Part shown: positions 42,868-52,006 of the stretch, one piece after another
Layout: every line of letters starts with the position of its first letter
Position numbering within the stretch: the stretch's first letter is position 1
Assembly: GCA_028718185.1 (NCBI GenBank)
Contig: JAQUMH010000001.1
Span: 157,186 to 221,185 of the forward strand
Length of the DNA: 64,000 nt
Reading direction: 5' to 3'
DNA from: Elusimicrobiota bacterium
Lineage (GTDB): Bacteria; Elusimicrobiota; UBA8919
Position numbers and translations under genes: made by a program
Notes under the pieces: model-generated
What the model saw: the letters and a program-made list of their open reading frames with translations, nothing else
The model's database searches: none
What the model was told of the DNA's origin: nothing

Positions 42868-45822
42868 CTATATTTGAGCAGATGAACATATATTATTAAA
42901 CGGGCAATAATTACATGATAAATACTGCGGATTAGCTTCAAAATTATTACTTCTTATACCATTTGCAGTTTTTTCAATAATTTCTTCTATCTTGCACATC
43001 ATTTCTTCATCCGGGGTAACACTGCCCGTAACACCTGTATTTACAAAATGTAACTCTAATTTATAAGGCAATTCCTTCATTAACTCTTTCCATGCTAAAG
43101 CGTAAATAGCGAGCTGGGTGCTTTTCCCGGCACGATTATCTGCTTCTTCTTTATCGGATATTTCCGATGTTTTGAAATCAATAATAATTGTCCCTTTTTT
43201 TGTTAAATCCACCCTGTCAAACCTGCCGATAACAACATCTCTTTTAAAATTAAACCTGAATTTTTTTTCAATATATTTTGGAATTATCTTATGTTTTTGT
43301 TCTCTATAAAAAAACTTTCTTATTGCATCCCTGCCTTCTTCCAACCGCTGCATTTCGTGTTCTTGTGACAAAAAACCTGTTGATTCCCATTTTGATTCAA
43401 ACTTATTTATAAGTTCATCCACTCTAACCAAATCATTTTCCATTTTCTTTTTATAATAGAACTGGATTGTTTCATGCATCGCATTGCCATAAACAATCGA
43501 ATGGTTAGCCATTACAGGAATTTTCAATATATGAATATATTTGTATTTTAAAGGACAGGTAAGATAATCGTCAATCTGGTAATGACTTAATACAAGCTGC
43601 CTTTCTAAAGGCAACTGAAAATTATCGTCTGCTTTATCAGCAATATCATTTTTTTTAATTGCTTCAATCGGATGAAGTTTTTTAGCAGGAATTTTTGTTT
43701 GAGCCAAATTCAATGCTTCATATATAAATTGACTTATTTTTCTTTGACGGATACCGCCATAGTCACTTGCAGATGTAAGATGCAATTCATCTTTTGCCCT
43801 TGTCATACCGACATAAAAAAGCCGCCGTTCTTCCTGCTTATGAAAATCACCTAACGGTAAAATGTCTTTTATTAAAGCATCAGGGACTTCTATCAGTTCT
43901 TTCCTTTTATTGACCGGAAATTTTCCCTGGGCAAGTGAAACCATAAAAACAACAGAAAACTCAAGACCTTTTGCTTTGTGAATTGTCAATATATTCACCG
44001 CATCAGTATCGAAATCCGCTTCTGCTGTTGCAGGACTGCTCCCGGCTTCAATAAGAGCGGTAAGATGCGATACAAACAATTGAAGTTTATCATGTTTTGA
44101 AACTTCCGAAAAATTTTTTATAATATCGAAGAATATTGCGATATTTGAAACTTTCTCAACTGATTGAGCATCTTTGGCTTCAGTAAGTCTTTTAATCCAC
44201 CCTGTTTCATTTATAAATTTATAAAGCACTTGTCCCGTAGAAAAATCGCGTGAAGCTTCCATGTATTTTTTAATATCATCTACTATATTTTTGATTATCT
44301 GTCTTCCTTCAGGACTTATATCATTTAAACCGGATGCACCAACAAACACCTTATATAACGAAATCTTCTTTTTTGAAGCTTCATTTATACAGATTGTTAA
44401 ATCTGCCATAGGTATTTTATAAACTTCAGACGAAGCAAGATGAAAAAGTGAAATATTATCAGATAAATTTGAAACTGTTTTTAAAAAAGATATAAGTATT
44501 TTTACTTCTTCGCAGGCATAAAGCCCGCTCCCACCCGAAAAATGCCATGGGATGTTTTTCATATTCAATGATTTCATAAACATGTCGGCATCAGAATTTG
44601 CACGAACAAGAATTGCAAAATCACTATAACGTGTTCCTGACTTATTTTTAGCAGTCCCGGTCCTGACCATTTCAGCAATTTCCTCAGCAACAAAATCCGA
44701 TTCCTGTGAAATAGTATCAAAATGATGATGAAAAACAGCAGACGTAATTTCTCCGGTAGTTTTGTCAGGATTATCTCGCACAGATATGAGTTTTTTACTT
44801 ATTTTATTTTTTACTTCCAGGCGGTCGGGATTATTATATCTTATAAGAGCATATGCACAATCAAGGATATGTTGAATCGAACGATAATTTTTTGTAAGAA
44901 CTACTTGTTTTGCAGCAGGATATGCTTTTTTAAAATTTAAAATATTTGAAATTGCAGCACCACGAAATTTATATATTGACTGGTCATCATCTCCGACAAC
45001 TGTTATGTTTTTTTCGCTGTTCAACAAAATCTTTAATAACTGAAATTGCGAATAATTAGTATCCTGGAACTCATCTACAAGCATATATTTGAATTTTTTC
45101 CGGTATTTTTTCAATATAGAAGGGTATTTTCTGAAAAGCTTAAGAACTAACCATACCTGGTCACTGAAATCAATAAGACCATGTTGTATTTTTAAATCCT
45201 CGTACTTTTTGAAAATCTCAGATAATTCTTTTTGAATCAAAAATTCATCTTCTATTGATTTATCGTTCGGATTCTTTTTAACCACATTCTCTAAAAGTTG
45301 GACATAATTTGCATACTCTTCATGTGAAATATCCTCGTCTTTTAGACGAGAAAACAAAAAAAGAATCGCTTCTATGTGTTTTAAAGGATTGCCAAGCGGT
45401 CTGAGTATTTTCATCGGAAACTCAAAGAGATGTTCTCTGAAAAATACCAATTGATGGGGTTGTGCCATAACCTTAAAATCGCTTGTTAATCCTAAAAAAA
45501 TCGCATTGTCTTCCAAAACCCTGTTCCCAAAAGAATGAAAAGTGGAAATCCATACATCTGCAAAATTATAAGGCACTAAAAGGTCTATTCTATCCTGCAT
45601 TTCTGCAGCAGCTTTTTCTGTAAAAGTAAGTGCTAAAATTTCATTGGGTTTCGCTTTTTTCTGTGAAATAAGTTTTGCTATACGATGGGAAATAACAGTT
45701 GTTTTTCCTGTACCGGCGCCAGCTACAATCAAAAGCGGTCCTTTACCGTGAATAACCGCTTTTTGCTGCTCTATATTCAGAGTGGCAAATACATTATCAG
45801 AAAATAATCCTGTTTTAGACAT
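42868..45822 (-). CDS. UvrD/Rep-type helicase fused to a Fe-S PD-(D/E)xK nuclease (AdnAB/AddAB-like)
   Basis: The 984-residue protein has a superfamily 1A helicase: VAGAGTGKTTV (Walker A), MLVDEFQDTN, VVGDDDQSIYKFRGA, LTKNYRS, TIHKAKGLEFSVVF and LFYVGMTRAK. A C-terminal nuclease domain (about 740-980) shows YGNAMHETIQ, GRFDRVD and IIDFKTS, the metal-binding residues of a RecB/Cas4-type active site. Cysteines in DDYLTCPLKYK and the end CNYCPFNNIC would bind a 4Fe-4S cluster, as in AddB and AdnB. It likely resects double-strand ends for recombination. No RecB, RecC or AddB partner is seen nearby. Confidence 0.93.
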   Translation of the reverse strand: MSKTGLFSDNVFATLNIEQQKAVIHGKGPLLIVAGAGTGKTTVISHRIAKLISQKKAKPNEILALTFTEKAAAEMQDRIDLLVPYNFADVWISTFHSFGNRVLEDNAIFLGLTSDFKVMAQPHQLVFFREHLFEFPMKILRPLGNPLKHIEAILFLFSRLKDEDISHEEYANYVQLLENVVKKNPNDKSIEDEFLIQKELSEIFKKYEDLKIQHGLIDFSDQVWLVLKLFRKYPSILKKYRKKFKYMLVDEFQDTNYSQFQLLKILLNSEKNITVVGDDDQSIYKFRGAAISNILNFKKAYPAAKQVVLTKNYRSIQHILDCAYALIRYNNPDRLEVKNKISKKLISVRDNPDKTTGEITSAVFHHHFDTISQESDFVAEEIAEMVRTGTAKNKSGTRYSDFAILVRANSDADMFMKSLNMKNIPWHFSGGSGLYACEEVKILISFLKTVSNLSDNISLFHLASSEVYKIPMADLTICINEASKKKISLYKVFVGASGLNDISPEGRQIIKNIVDDIKKYMEASRDFSTGQVLYKFINETGWIKRLTEAKDAQSVEKVSNIAIFFDIIKNFSEVSKHDKLQLFVSHLTALIEAGSSPATAEADFDTDAVNILTIHKAKGLEFSVVFMVSLAQGKFPVNKRKELIEVPDALIKDILPLGDFHKQEERRLFYVGMTRAKDELHLTSASDYGGIRQRKISQFIYEALNLAQTKIPAKKLHPIEAIKKNDIADKADDNFQLPLERQLVLSHYQIDDYLTCPLKYKYIHILKIPVMANHSIVYGNAMHETIQFYYKKKMENDLVRVDELINKFESKWESTGFLSQEHEMQRLEEGRDAIRKFFYREQKHKIIPKYIEKKFRFNFKRDVVIGRFDRVDLTKKGTIIIDFKTSEISDKEEADNRAGKSTQLAIYALAWKELMKELPYKLELHFVNTGVTGSVTPDEEMMCKIEEIIEKTANGIRSNNFEANPQYLSCNYCPFNNICSSAQI

Positions 45823-45824
45823 TT

Positions 45825-46676
45825 TTAATCGTTATTAGCAGTAAATTCTTTGAGTTCTGTAATTCGTTTTTCACCAGAACCCGACGACTGAGTGGTAAGA
45901 ATTTTCCCAACTTCCGGGGCATAATACTCAACTGACCAGGACGGTGTTCCAATAAGTTGTTTTTTTATTTTTATACAATCTGAAAATTTCCCGGCAGCAA
46001 CTTCAACCTCTTCTTTTTTAGAAACTATCGTATTTTTTATATTCCCGACAACCCATTCTTTGTTGACCTCCAGAGGAAACAACAATATTGCTGTTAATAT
46101 CTCACCATTTTTATCTGTTTCATATAAACCATTAGGCATTTTTTTAAAATATTTTCTAAAACTACTTACAAAATTATTACGCGTGTAAAGATTCCTTGTC
46201 ATTTCATAAATATTATTCTGTTCTGCTACAATTTCATTTCTTGCCAGCATGTATTTACCTGATGTTTCGGAGTCAACTTCAACCCATTTTAAACCCTTCA
46301 AAAGCGGAAAATAATCAGCAATCTCCAGGAATAATTCTTTTGATTGCACTGCCCATTCTGTGGCAGAATATTCGTTAATTACTCTTTTATAATATATTTT
46401 TGCTTCGTCATTGTTTTCCAAATTCTGCTGGTAAATCTTCCCTATGTTATAAAATGCTTCAGGAACGCGGATGCTTTGAGGGTTTTTCTCAACTATTGAC
46501 TCATATTTTTTGACTGCTTCCAAAAATTTACCATTGTCCTTTAACGTTTCCGCTCTTTTAAACTGATAGTCGACACTGCAACCAAGAAAAACAGTAAGTA
46601 GGCAGCTCACCACTAAACCTTTGGCGAGCAGGTAGGAAGTAGGCAGTAGGAAAAACTTTTTAATTCTTGATTTCAT
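45825..46676 (-). CDS. TPR lipoprotein (BamD-like N-terminal half)
   Basis: The 283-residue protein has a lipobox (VFLGC), then two or three TPR-like helices (about 40-125: AETLKDNGKFLEAVKKYESIVEK, PEAFYNIGKIYQQNLENNDEAKIYYKRVI). The beginning resembles BamD-type lipoproteins; the C-terminal half (about 130-280) is beta-rich and unassigned. The signal peptide contains LLPTSYLLAK, encoded by an iterated GGAAGTAGGCAGTAGG-like tract (46625-46651), an example of a repeat inside a reading frame. It overlaps vanZ by 17 nt. Confidence 0.75.
   Translation of the reverse strand: MKSRIKKFFLLPTSYLLAKGLVVSCLLTVFLGCSVDYQFKRAETLKDNGKFLEAVKKYESIVEKNPQSIRVPEAFYNIGKIYQQNLENNDEAKIYYKRVINEYSATEWAVQSKELFLEIADYFPLLKGLKWVEVDSETSGKYMLARNEIVAEQNNIYEMTRNLYTRNNFVSSFRKYFKKMPNGLYETDKNGEILTAILLFPLEVNKEWVVGNIKNTIVSKKEEVEVAAGKFSDCIKIKKQLIGTPSWSVEYYAPEVGKILTTQSSGSGEKRITELKEFTANND
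46625..46651. repeat. Iterated GTAGGAAGTAGG tract within a lipoprotein signal peptide
   Basis: Near-repeats of GTAGGAAGTAGGCAGTAGG lie in frame in the signal-peptide codons of the TPR lipoprotein. The same unit type occurs in yggS (61606-61648). Confidence 0.5.
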
Positions 46677-47034
46677 AATTTCCTTTTTTTATGTAAATAT
46701 AAACAACTATAAGAATTCCTAAAGTATCAATTAATACGTCCCAGGGTGTACCACATCTGTTTTTGATAAATGTCTGGTGATATTCGTCGCTGCAAGCATA
46801 TAGAAATGAAAATATCGAGGGCAATAAAACCATTAAAGGAAACGATATCCTAAATGACCTTCTGAAAGCCCTTATTAAAAGAAGTGTCAGAATAAAATAC
46901 TCTGTAATGTGTGCACCTTTTCTCAAAAACAAATCCCACACCCCTAACCCTGTACCAAGTCCTGGAATATCCGAAAAAAAGTATATTATATAACACCAAA
47001 CAATTATAGGTACCCATAATTTGAAATATTTCAT
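46660..47034 (-). CDS. VanZ-family membrane protein
   Basis: The 124-residue protein has about four transmembrane helices and the family pattern RKGAHITEYFILTLLL, then ACSDEYHQTFIKNR, then WDVLIDTLGI. VanZ-like proteins are common; teicoplanin resistance is known only for the enterococcal member, so no drug phenotype should be assumed. It overlaps radC by 4 nt and the TPR lipoprotein by 17 nt, which places all three in one operon. Confidence 0.88.
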   Translation of the reverse strand: MKYFKLWVPIIVWCYIIYFFSDIPGLGTGLGVWDLFLRKGAHITEYFILTLLLIRAFRRSFRISFPLMVLLPSIFSFLYACSDEYHQTFIKNRCGTPWDVLIDTLGILIVVYIYIKKGNYEIKN

Positions 47035-47687
47035 ATTATATTTTTTGATTTCATGCTGAGAAAATTATTTTTTGAAACAATTATGTGGTCCAGGATTTCT
47101 ATTCCTAAAATTTCACCGGCAGAAATAAGCCGTTTTGTAAGTTTTATATCGTCTTCTGACGGGGTTATGTCGCCTGACGGGTGATTATGAACAAAAATCA
47201 CACTTGCGGCAGAATGTTCAATTGCCGGCTTAAAAACTTCTCTCGGATGAACAAGCGAAGCGTTCAATGTACCTATAGAAACAAAATCCCGCTTCAATAT
47301 TTCGTTCCTTGCATTCAGATAAAAAACAACAAAATGTTCCTTTTTCTTATCCCTTACATCCAGCGTATATGGAAGTATGTCTGTCGGCTTTTTTATGGAA
47401 ATAGCGTTTTTTTCAAACCCTCTCTTAACAAGTTCAACAGCAGCAGCAATAAAAGACGCTTTTGCGGGTCCAATTCCCTTTATCTGCTTCAACTTTGAAA
47501 GTGAGATACGAATTAAGTCGTCAGCCGGATATTCTTTCAATATTTCTTTTGAGAGTTGTAAAACATTTTTCCCTTTATATCCTGTACCTAAGATTATCGC
47601 CAAGAGCTCCTCATCTTTCAGTGACGCAATTCCGGTTCTTGCCAATTTTTCCCTGGGTCTGTCCACTTTCTCTATATTAAATGACAT
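47031..47687 (-). CDS. radC: RadC-family DNA repair protein
   Basis: The 218-residue protein has an N-terminal helix-hairpin-helix part (LSKLKQIKGIGPAKASFIAAAVEL) and a C-terminal JAMM/MPN domain with the metal-binding HNHPSGDITPSEDD. Length is normal. The actual role of RadC in repair is uncertain. It overlaps pgi at its 5' end and vanZ at its 3' end. Confidence 0.95.
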   Translation of the reverse strand: MSFNIEKVDRPREKLARTGIASLKDEELLAIILGTGYKGKNVLQLSKEILKEYPADDLIRISLSKLKQIKGIGPAKASFIAAAVELVKRGFEKNAISIKKPTDILPYTLDVRDKKKEHFVVFYLNARNEILKRDFVSIGTLNASLVHPREVFKPAIEHSAASVIFVHNHPSGDITPSEDDIKLTKRLISAGEILGIEILDHIIVSKNNFLSMKSKNII

Positions 47688-49068
47688 TCAGCGAATCCTT
47701 TTTTTTTGCCATAAACTCATCTATCTCTTTCTTTTCTTTTTCAAATCCGCTTCTGCCCATAAGTCCGTATGTAAGTACTTTGCCTAATTCTACACCCGGC
47801 TGGTCAAATGCATTTATTTCAAAAAGTTCACCGATATACGCCGTTGCAAGTTCAAACATATAAAACAATTGCCCGATTGTATGCTCGTTAATTTCAGGTA
47901 TAACTACAGTACAATTAGGTCTTGCTTGTTTGGTCAGCGCAACACGAGTTGCTTCTTCTTCGCATTTTATCAGCTCGTTAAGCGTATGTTTTTCAAGATA
48001 GTGTTTTTCTTTTGTCGGCGGGACAACAGCATTATTCCGGTATTTTTCAACTGATAAAAACGTAATAACCTTATCATACGGACCTTCTATATAAAGTTGA
48101 ACTTGTGAATGCTGGTCGGTAACACCAAGCGCCTTTACCGGTGTCGGACCTACATTTACAACTTCGTTTCTGATATTCATCTTCTTACCCAGTGATTCAG
48201 CCCATAATTGCCTGAACCAGTCAGAAACATCTTTTAATGCTTGCGAGTATGGCATCATTACATTTATCTTTTTTCCTTTCTGGTATAAAAGATACTGTAT
48301 TGCGGCATAAATAGCAGCAGGGTTTTTGGATATATCCTGCTGGCACCGTTCATCCATATCTCTTGCACCTGCCAAAAGTTCTTCTATTTTTATACCACAA
48401 AATGCTGCAGAAATAAGCCCTACCGGAGAAAGCACGGAAAATCTTCCGCCCACATTCGCAGGAATCACAAAAGAAGGAATATTTTCTTTATCGGCAAGTT
48501 CCCTGAGATAACCTTTTTTTTCATCGGTCGAAATAATAATATGCTTCTGCCAGTTTTTCATTCCTACTTTTTTTATTAAAGCATTTTTTAATATGAAAAA
48601 ATTGGCGAGACATTCTGCGGTAGTTCCTGATTTTGATATTATATTAAATACAGTTCTTTTTAGATTTAAAACATCCAAAAGCGATTTCAAAAGTTCAGGG
48701 TCAACATTATCAGGAACAAAAAGCCGCGGATTATCTTTTCTCTGCTTTTTTGATAAGAGGTTCCAGTACGGATGTTTAAGCGCGGTCTGAAGCGCAATAT
48801 TGCCCAGCGCGGAACCGCCAATACCAATCACAACAAAATCATCAAATTTAGACTTTTGCTTTTTTACGTAATCTTTTATTTTTATTGCTTCATCATTTTT
48901 ATACGGCAGTTCCATAAATCCAAGACTGCCTTTTGACTTTTTCTGCTGTATTATATTATGTGCAGATGATAATCGCGGGTAAAGTGCCTGCAATTCGGAC
49001 GAATTTATCCCTTGTTCTCCAACCAAATCCGACAAACAATTTGAAAAATCAAGCTTAATATTAACCAT
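47677..49068 (-). CDS. pgi: Glucose-6-phosphate isomerase
   Basis: Pgi interconverts glucose-6-phosphate and fructose-6-phosphate, the latter being the GlmS substrate. The protein (463 residues) shows VIGIGGSALGN, VFNIISKSGTTAECLANFF, the GGRFSVLSPVGL motif and KTLTxGL-like late motifs (YIGELFEINAFDQPGVELGK). This is the shorter bacterial/thermophile-type Pgi. I chose ATG 49068, with AGGGGG 7 nt upstream, rather than a TTG at 49083. It overlaps xseB by 8 nt. Confidence 0.96.
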   Translation of the reverse strand: MVNIKLDFSNCLSDLVGEQGINSSELQALYPRLSSAHNIIQQKKSKGSLGFMELPYKNDEAIKIKDYVKKQKSKFDDFVVIGIGGSALGNIALQTALKHPYWNLLSKKQRKDNPRLFVPDNVDPELLKSLLDVLNLKRTVFNIISKSGTTAECLANFFILKNALIKKVGMKNWQKHIIISTDEKKGYLRELADKENIPSFVIPANVGGRFSVLSPVGLISAAFCGIKIEELLAGARDMDERCQQDISKNPAAIYAAIQYLLYQKGKKINVMMPYSQALKDVSDWFRQLWAESLGKKMNIRNEVVNVGPTPVKALGVTDQHSQVQLYIEGPYDKVITFLSVEKYRNNAVVPPTKEKHYLEKHTLNELIKCEEEATRVALTKQARPNCTVVIPEINEHTIGQLFYMFELATAYIGELFEINAFDQPGVELGKVLTYGLMGRSGFEKEKKEIDEFMAKKKDSLNVI

Positions 49069-49270
49069 TGTTTTCCCCCTCAAATTCCTTTACGATTTCT
49101 TTCACTTCAACCTCTGTTTTTTTGAGCTTATTTCTTAATACTTTAATCAATTCAGTAGCTCTTTTCACCTTCTCAGCAAGTTTATCTATTTCAACATCTT
49201 CGCCCTCCAATTCCGCAAGAATCTTTTCCAACTCATCCAGAGACTTTGAATAAGATATTTTTTCTTCCAT
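49061..49270 (-). CDS. xseB: Exodeoxyribonuclease VII small subunit
   Basis: The 69-residue coiled-coil protein shows the family pattern SYSKSLDELEKILAELEGEDVEIDKLAEKVKRATELIK (read in two halves). It binds the large subunit to form the single-strand exonuclease. The start has GAGGAGGAT upstream. It lies just downstream of xseA and overlaps pgi, so repair and sugar genes share an operon. Confidence 0.94.
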   Translation of the reverse strand: MEEKISYSKSLDELEKILAELEGEDVEIDKLAEKVKRATELIKVLRNKLKKTEVEVKEIVKEFEGENNG

Positions 49271-49284
49271 ATCCTCCTCTCCCT

Positions 49285-49310
49285 GTAGTGTGCCTTTAAG
49301 GACGCACTAC
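49285..49310. repeat. Symmetric REP-like hairpin with GTAG at both ends
   Basis: GTAGTG is followed by a TGCC...GGAC region and GCACTAC, so both strands read GTAGTG at the 5' end. It fills the xseA-xseB gap. Confidence 0.6.
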
Positions 49311-50999
49311 TTACTTCAATGCTTGTTTTGATATAATTTTGCTTTCTAAGTTACCATCACGCAATCTAATTTCAACATTGTTTCCGACAACAACATTTTC
49401 CACACTTTTCACTATCTTGCCCTCTGAATTATAGACAAGTCCGAAACCCATTTTCATTATATTAAGCGGATTTTTAGAATTATTGAATCGTTCATATTCT
49501 TCGAGCTGCTTAAAATTATTTTCAAAGATGTTCTTTAGAACCCATTTGATTTTTTCATTAATCTGAAAAATATTGTTTTCAACATTTTTGGTAAATATAA
49601 GCGTTGCAGATTTTAGACTTTTTGTAATATTTTTTAAGTTCTCTATGTGGTCAATAAGAATTTCTTTTTGTCTTTCTAAAATGCGATTTAAAACATCTTC
49701 GGTATCTGTTTCATAATTACGAACTTTTTCAACTATAAACTGCGCAGTCGCAGTTGGTGTCTTAAATGACTGGTTTGAAACTTCATCTGCAATGGTTTTG
49801 TCAATTTGATGCCCTATGCCTGTTAAAACCGGTTTTGAAGAATTTGCTATTGCAACAGCAACACCTTCTTTATCAAAACCCATGAGGTCCGAGGCACTAC
49901 CGCCGCCCCTTACAATTGCTATTACATCAACAGCATGCCTGTTCAAAGTAAAAATCGCGCTGCGGACTTCTCTTTCCAAATCATTTCCCTGCATTTTTGC
50001 ATCACATAAATAAACTGAAAAAGCATAACCTGATTTATTCAATTCATCTACAAAATCATTATAGGCGGCACTGCCGTTAGAAGTAATTAAACCTACATTT
50101 AACGGTACTTGCGGAATTTCTATTTTTTTATTTTTTTCTAAAAGTCCTACACGTTTAAGTTTTTCAAGGATAAGTTTTCTTTCCAGAGCCATTTTGCCGA
50201 TAGTGTACTCCGGCTCAATATCTGTTACCCGAATTTGCACCTTACCTTGCGGCGGATAGAAATCTACTGAACATCTTGCTTTTATCTGAAGCCCGTCTTT
50301 AAGAGTTAATCCGGTAGCGAGTGCTGTCATTTTTTCATCAATTTTATTCCTGTCATCTCCCCACATTACAGCAGAAATTGTCGCTTTTCTTTCTTTTGTA
50401 ACCGGGTCTTGTTCTACAAGTTCAAAATATACCTGCCGGTAAAAACGGGTATTTGCTTTTTGGACATCTAAATCATATCTGTAAATTTCCCCGCAAACCC
50501 AAACACCTGACCTAAAATAATCATTCAGTATTTGTTTTATCTGACCGTTCAGCTGGCTTACCGTGAGAACATTATCCGGCGGTTTTTCAATAGAGTCCCA
50601 CCGGCTAAAATCAGCGGCACCTGCATCCCGAAACTGAGATGCCTGCGAAGTAACGTCTCCGGAGGACATCCGGCGGTTACTTTTTACGTGTTTATCCCCC
50701 GGTTTCGTCTGTGACAAGTGAGTAAAAAGTGTGTCTTCAGGCAAGAATTCTGAGGTTTTTTCCTGGTTCTTTTTTATCAAGCTAATAATTTCATCGCCAT
50801 ACTGAACCAGCTTTTTATTACCTACACCTTTAATTTTTGTTAAATCATTTATTGTTTTTGGATTAGAATCTGCAATATTTTTCAGGGTAGAATTTGGAAA
50901 TATAAAATATTTCTTCCCGGCGGCAATATTTTCTTTTTTTGCCTTTTCATCACGCCAGGTTACTAAGTGGTTATATAAATCCTGGTTATTTTTGCCCAT
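49311..50999 (-). CDS. xseA: Exodeoxyribonuclease VII large subunit with N-terminal HRDC domain
   Basis: XseA degrades single-stranded DNA in both directions with XseB. The usual parts are present: an N-terminal OB fold (about 145-245; VSQLNGQIKQILNDYFRSGVWVCGEI), the catalytic domain (about 250-480; GLITSNGSAAYNDFV, VDVIAIVRGGGSASDLMGFD, GIGHQIDKTIADEVSN) and the C-terminal coiled coil. The first 80 residues are extra and read as an HRDC domain (LYNHLVTWRDEKAKKENIA, then LTKIKGVGNKKLVQYGDEII), normally found in RecQ helicases and RNase D. A linker of about 60 polar residues follows. This gives 562 residues, about 110-160 more than usual. Confidence 0.95.
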   Translation of the reverse strand: MGKNNQDLYNHLVTWRDEKAKKENIAAGKKYFIFPNSTLKNIADSNPKTINDLTKIKGVGNKKLVQYGDEIISLIKKNQEKTSEFLPEDTLFTHLSQTKPGDKHVKSNRRMSSGDVTSQASQFRDAGAADFSRWDSIEKPPDNVLTVSQLNGQIKQILNDYFRSGVWVCGEIYRYDLDVQKANTRFYRQVYFELVEQDPVTKERKATISAVMWGDDRNKIDEKMTALATGLTLKDGLQIKARCSVDFYPPQGKVQIRVTDIEPEYTIGKMALERKLILEKLKRVGLLEKNKKIEIPQVPLNVGLITSNGSAAYNDFVDELNKSGYAFSVYLCDAKMQGNDLEREVRSAIFTLNRHAVDVIAIVRGGGSASDLMGFDKEGVAVAIANSSKPVLTGIGHQIDKTIADEVSNQSFKTPTATAQFIVEKVRNYETDTEDVLNRILERQKEILIDHIENLKNITKSLKSATLIFTKNVENNIFQINEKIKWVLKNIFENNFKQLEEYERFNNSKNPLNIMKMGFGLVYNSEGKIVKSVENVVVGNNVEIRLRDGNLESKIISKQALK

Positions 51000-51005
51000 A
51001 TTAAA

Positions 51006-51572
51006 TTATGATTGGTTTTTTTGAGATGTATTTGGAATGACTATCTTTTGGCCGCGATATATTTTGTCAAAATCTGAAATTTTTTCTTTGTTGGTTTTCC
51101 AGATATTATACCAATTTGAACCCTTTTTATAGTATTTCTTAGAAATACCCCAAAGATTGTCTCCTTTCTTTACAACATAAACCGGTGGCAGAACGGTTAA
51201 TGTTAGTGCATCTACAATATTAGATGATTCCCTGGCATATGCAATCGCATTTTCAAAATCAGAAAGGTCATATGCATTTTTAGCTTTTTTCAATACAACA
51301 ACTGCCGGTGTTACATCAACACCTTGCTGCCTTTTTAGCCTGATTTTTTCTCCGCATACGGCAATCTGCTGTTTAGCGTTCTGTTCAATTTTTCTCAGCC
51401 GCTCTTTTTCAATGTCTTCTTTAGCTTCAACCGGCGACTGTTGTTCTACAATAACGTCTCTATTGCTGTTTGAGTCCTGCCATGAACGATAAAATTTCTT
51501 ACAGATACCAAAAACAATAAAAAATACAATTATTAAATAGATTGCCTGCAATCGAGTAAGTCTATACGCCAT
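51006..51572 (-). CDS. LysM-domain membrane-anchored protein
   Basis: The 188-residue protein has an N-terminal transmembrane anchor (about 8-26), a charged helical region, and one C-terminal LysM domain (about 130-180; YVVKKGDNLWGISKKYYKKGS...IYRGQKIVIP) for peptidoglycan binding. The start is ATG 51572 with CGGAGA upstream. It overlaps the next upstream gene by 40 nt and lies 6 nt before xseA. It probably ties the inner membrane to the cell wall. Confidence 0.88.
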   Translation of the reverse strand: MAYRLTRLQAIYLIIVFFIVFGICKKFYRSWQDSNSNRDVIVEQQSPVEAKEDIEKERLRKIEQNAKQQIAVCGEKIRLKRQQGVDVTPAVVVLKKAKNAYDLSDFENAIAYARESSNIVDALTLTVLPPVYVVKKGDNLWGISKKYYKKGSNWYNIWKTNKEKISDFDKIYRGQKIVIPNTSQKNQS

Positions 51573-51979
51573 ATTTTCTCCGTAGCAAAATTATTACTCC
51601 ACCTATAAATAAACGAATAACTCAAGGGTCTGCTTAAGTTTCCAATCTGGTCAAAAACCAAATGAACTATATATGCAACAAAGACACCGCACAGAACTTC
51701 ACTTACAGGAGTGAACAAAATAACAAATGAAAATATCAGCAATAATTCCCAACTATGTAAAATTAAAAATGTCTTTTTGAAAGCGTAACCTTCAGCAACA
51801 TAAAAAAATCTTTTCACATTTAAGTTAAATCCATATTCATTAAAATATTCAAAAAGATGGTCTATGTCAATAAATATTCCGAATAATAGTGACGACAATG
51901 CTACAATATATGAATGAAAAATCAGATATAAAATCGTGGAAACTGAAGTAGATATTATAATATGCGAAGCCAACTTCAT
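51533..51979 (-). CDS. Membrane-bound metal-dependent hydrolase-like protein (YdjM type)
   Basis: The 148-residue protein has about four transmembrane helices. The start MKLASHIIISTSVS, with GIFIDIDHLFEYF and YIVHLVFDQIGN, contains the His and Asp residues typical of the YdjM/LexA-binding membrane-hydrolase family. The enzymatic role of the family is unproven. I chose ATG 51979, with GGAGG 9 nt upstream, rather than the TTG at 51994. It overlaps the LysM gene by 40 nt. Confidence 0.75.
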   Translation of the reverse strand: MKLASHIIISTSVSTILYLIFHSYIVALSSLLFGIFIDIDHLFEYFNEYGFNLNVKRFFYVAEGYAFKKTFLILHSWELLLIFSFVILFTPVSEVLCGVFVAYIVHLVFDQIGNLSRPLSYSFIYRWSNNFATEKIWRIDLLDCRQSI

Positions 51980-52006
51980 CGAAAACACCTCCAACCTTAA
52001 ACAATT

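Noticed and set aside
46660-47034. Antibiotic resistance gene (VanZ)
   Set aside because: Only the family is shared; there is no vanHAX context, so resistance is not supported.
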